NCBI RefSeq assembly: GCF_900604285.1
Contig: NZ_UWNY01000001.1
Location: 434,001 to 498,000 of the forward strand
DNA: 64,000 nt
Direction of reading: 5' to 3'
Source: Varibaculum vaginae
Lineage (GTDB): Bacteria; Actinomycetota; Actinomycetes; Actinomycetales; Actinomycetaceae
Position 1 is the first letter of the stretch; each line of letters opens with the position of its first letter. Below the pieces are notes generated by a model that was not told the DNA's origin, searched no databases, and saw only the letters and a list, made by a program, of their open reading frames with translations. Positions 62,341 through 64,000 of this stretch are shown here, piece after piece. The position numbers were made by a program, and so were the translations under genes.

Positions 62341-63390
62341 GTGGGCAGACGTAGAAAGCGCAGGCCAGGGGAGCGCCCGCCCGCGCGGCGGGGAATTGAC
62401 CCGGTGGGGTTTACTTTTAGTGGTGAGGGCTCGTTGAGCCAGCAATTGCAAGCCCAGCTGGAACGCAAATTATCGCTGTCTACCGCTGAGATTGCAGATT
62501 TTGTTGCTAAGGCGTTCGCGGCGGGGGATGTGGTTTCCCCCTTGGGGATTGCTCTTCCCTCGGACAGTAAGCTCTTGGCAGGTCAGCGCTACTATCTGCA
62601 TAGAGTAGCCCAGGATGAGGGTACTGCCTTACCGAAGCTGCAGGTTCTTTGGGAGGGCAAGGGGGCAATCGTAATAAATAAACCCGCCACCCTGGCAACT
62701 ATTCCCCGCGGATCCTGGGTTGCCCGTTCGGTGCTGGTAGCGGCTCGCCGTCAATTTCGCAATGATCAAATAACTGCCGCGCATCGCCTAGATCGCCTCA
62801 CTACCGGATGTTTACTGCTGACCCTCGATCCGAAATATCGGGCGCGTTACCAGCAGCTATTTGATTGCCGGCAGGTTAAAAAAACTTACCTGGCGCGCAG
62901 CCGGGGAGTTGCTAGTGGAGGAGAGGACGGGGTTCCTCAGGTGGGGGAGTGTTTCGATTTTCAGCTTGCAATGTTTAAGGAAACCGGCTCGTTGACAGTG
63001 TCTATTGGGCAGCCCCCGGTAGGACGGAAGGTAGCCCACTGTCAAAGCCGAACTCGAGGCCTCATTCTCAGAGAATTCCTCTTCCCCGAAAAGACAGGGG
63101 GAGAGGGAGACTTAAACCCGGGAAGGGAGGCCGCAGCAGGAAAAGAATTGTTATGGCAGTTGGAGCCGGAAACCGGGTTCACTCATCAGTTGCGTGCTAC
63201 CTTGTCACATTTCGGGTATCCCATTCTGGGAGATCCCCTCTACCCGGTAGTGCAGCCCGCGAATGCCCCAGAAAACATGGAGCCCCAGCTGTGTCTACAT
63301 GCCCAAGAACTACAGTTTCCTGACCCGGAAAATCCCGGTAACCTCGTAACTGTCACTGCCCCCACTCCTGTCTGGGCTAAGGTGTCTTAA
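62338..63390 (+). CDS. RluA-family RNA pseudouridine synthase
   Basis: Isomerises uridine in rRNA or tRNA. The 350-residue protein has a very basic N-terminus (GRRRKRRPGERPPARRG), a short S4-like part, then the catalytic motif AAHRLDRLTTGCLLLT near residue 150 with the active Asp, and a late GFTHQLRATLSHFGYPILGDPLYP. Full length. The start is GTG 62338 or the next GTG; both lie inside the degenerate end of the tandem repeat, so the leader and ribosome site come from repeat sequence. Target uridine unknown. Confidence 0.88.
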   Translation: MVGRRRKRRPGERPPARRGIDPVGFTFSGEGSLSQQLQAQLERKLSLSTAEIADFVAKAFAAGDVVSPLGIALPSDSKLLAGQRYYLHRVAQDEGTALPKLQVLWEGKGAIVINKPATLATIPRGSWVARSVLVAARRQFRNDQITAAHRLDRLTTGCLLLTLDPKYRARYQQLFDCRQVKKTYLARSRGVASGGEDGVPQVGECFDFQLAMFKETGSLTVSIGQPPVGRKVAHCQSRTRGLILREFLFPEKTGGEGDLNPGREAAAGKELLWQLEPETGFTHQLRATLSHFGYPILGDPLYPVVQPANAPENMEPQLCLHAQELQFPDPENPGNLVTVTAPTPVWAKVS

Positions 63391-63621
63391 ACTAACTAGT
63401 TGCACTCGAAAAGTTAAAGAGAATTTCAATTTATTAAGGAATATGCAAAAAACACGTAAAATGTGCGGGCAAAATATCTATACGGCACGTAACAATTACT
63501 TAGCTAGTGTAGCTGCAATAATTCCTGTTGTCTGTGCTGGTGCATCCGTTAAATAGAGAATCAGCTCTCAATATCTTCCCTGGCTAAGACAGGGCTGACG
63601 ATACCGCTTAAGCTATAACCC

Positions 63622-64000
63622 ATGCGAGAAAGGCTGCCGTTTTTATTTATTCAATGCCGTCCCGCGGGAAAAATAGCGCGTGACGAGCTGCAAAGTGTCT
63701 CCGAGGTGACTGGACTTGGGGTTGGCCAAGATTTGCAGTCTCACCTGTTGCCTGAAGAAAGCGACCTTGACCTACTACGCGACTTGGATATTGCGAATGC
63801 GTATAGCGCAGTTATTATTTCTGGTTCTCCATTTCGAGCACAACTGCCGAACAGCTCCGAAAAATCCATGTCAGGGCAGCTATCTAACCAGCTAATGCCG
63901 CTCATACATTATTTGCTAGAACAGGACTTTCCTACTTTGGGAATCTGCTATGGAATGCAAATGTTAGCGTTGGCTTCCGGCATTGCTTTAACTGACCACA
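63622..64000 (+). CDS. Class I glutamine amidotransferase-like protein (3' end outside window)
   Basis: The frame from ATG 63622 stays open to the window end (126 codons). It reads MRERLPFLFIQCRPAGKIAR, YSAVIISGSPF and, near the end, FPTLGICYGMQMLALASG, where Cys in GICYGMQ is the glutaminase nucleophile. This is a GATase-1 domain like that of GMP synthase; the N-terminal start makes a stand-alone amidotransferase likely, but the missing part decides. The gap 63391-63621 before it is A/T-rich and holds no other gene that I can see. Confidence 0.82.
   Translation, partial: MRERLPFLFIQCRPAGKIARDELQSVSEVTGLGVGQDLQSHLLPEESDLDLLRDLDIANAYSAVIISGSPFRAQLPNSSEKSMSGQLSNQLMPLIHYLLEQDFPTLGICYGMQMLALASGIALTDH

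Overview
The window reads as a chromosome segment of an actinomycete (Actinomycetota), most likely a moderate-GC member of the Actinomycetaceae such as Varibaculum or Mobiluncus; the genus is inference. The phylum rests on a WhiB3/WhiD-type WhiB protein beside guaB, the tiny ribosomal protein bS22 after a small helix-turn-helix gene, DUF3180 after a fused FolB-FolK gene, and a ppa / dacB-tilS-hpt-ftsH-folE-folP order matching the mycobacterial one.

Layout. 1-5.8 kb: the end of rplA, then leftward ferrous iron uptake genes (feoB with a frameshift, a Cys-rich FeoB partner, feoA) and a leftward phosphate set (DUF47/PhoU-like, Pit transporter, lipoprotein). 5.8-7.9 kb: two structure-rich non-coding stretches around one secreted-type protein gene. 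7.9-13.2 kb: a leftward sugar ABC operon (binding protein, two permeases, LacI regulator, DUF624 protein) behind a promoter with a perfect 24-bp LacI-type operator. 13.3-29.8 kb: housekeeping genes (NlpC/P60 hydrolase, ppa, dacB, tilS, hpt, ftsH, the folate genes, radA, K+ transport ktrA/ktrB, bS22). 30-36.4 kb: a visibly more A/T-rich sugar island (GH2 glycosidase, two ABC permeases, binding protein, LacI regulator). 36.5-46.6 kb: whiB3, guaB, an exonuclease, a membrane protein, a HAD-hydrolase remnant, tRNA-Arg, nadE, pepC, an MFS carrier. 46.7-51.2 kb: a defence-type locus, a HigB toxin with an XRE-ImmA/IrrE antitoxin facing a one-protein MmeI-like (Type IIL) restriction-modification enzyme. 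51.5-59.7 kb: an inositol/keto-sugar locus (IolE-like, IolG, IolT-like, LacI, a second oxidoreductase/TIM-barrel pair, an SDR). 59.7-64 kb: ppk2, upp, tRNA-Ser, a four-copy tandem repeat built on the tRNA terminator, a pseudouridine synthase and the start of a glutamine amidotransferase.

How they work together. Neither ABC sugar system has its own ATPase gene here, so both probably use a shared MsiK-type ATPase encoded elsewhere (inference). The LacI-type regulators are each paired with a nearby palindrome on a plausible sigma-70-like promoter. Two promoters (GH2 island and HigB toxin) end exactly at the start codon, which predicts leaderless mRNAs. Many intergenic hairpins have 13-16 bp perfect stems but no T tract.

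Most unusual items: the nested inverted repeats at 7.5-7.9 kb, the tandem repeat at 61.9-62.3 kb, the roughly 300-residue tail on FolBK, a permease with an inserted membrane hairpin, and the compact toxin-antitoxin/MmeI locus.
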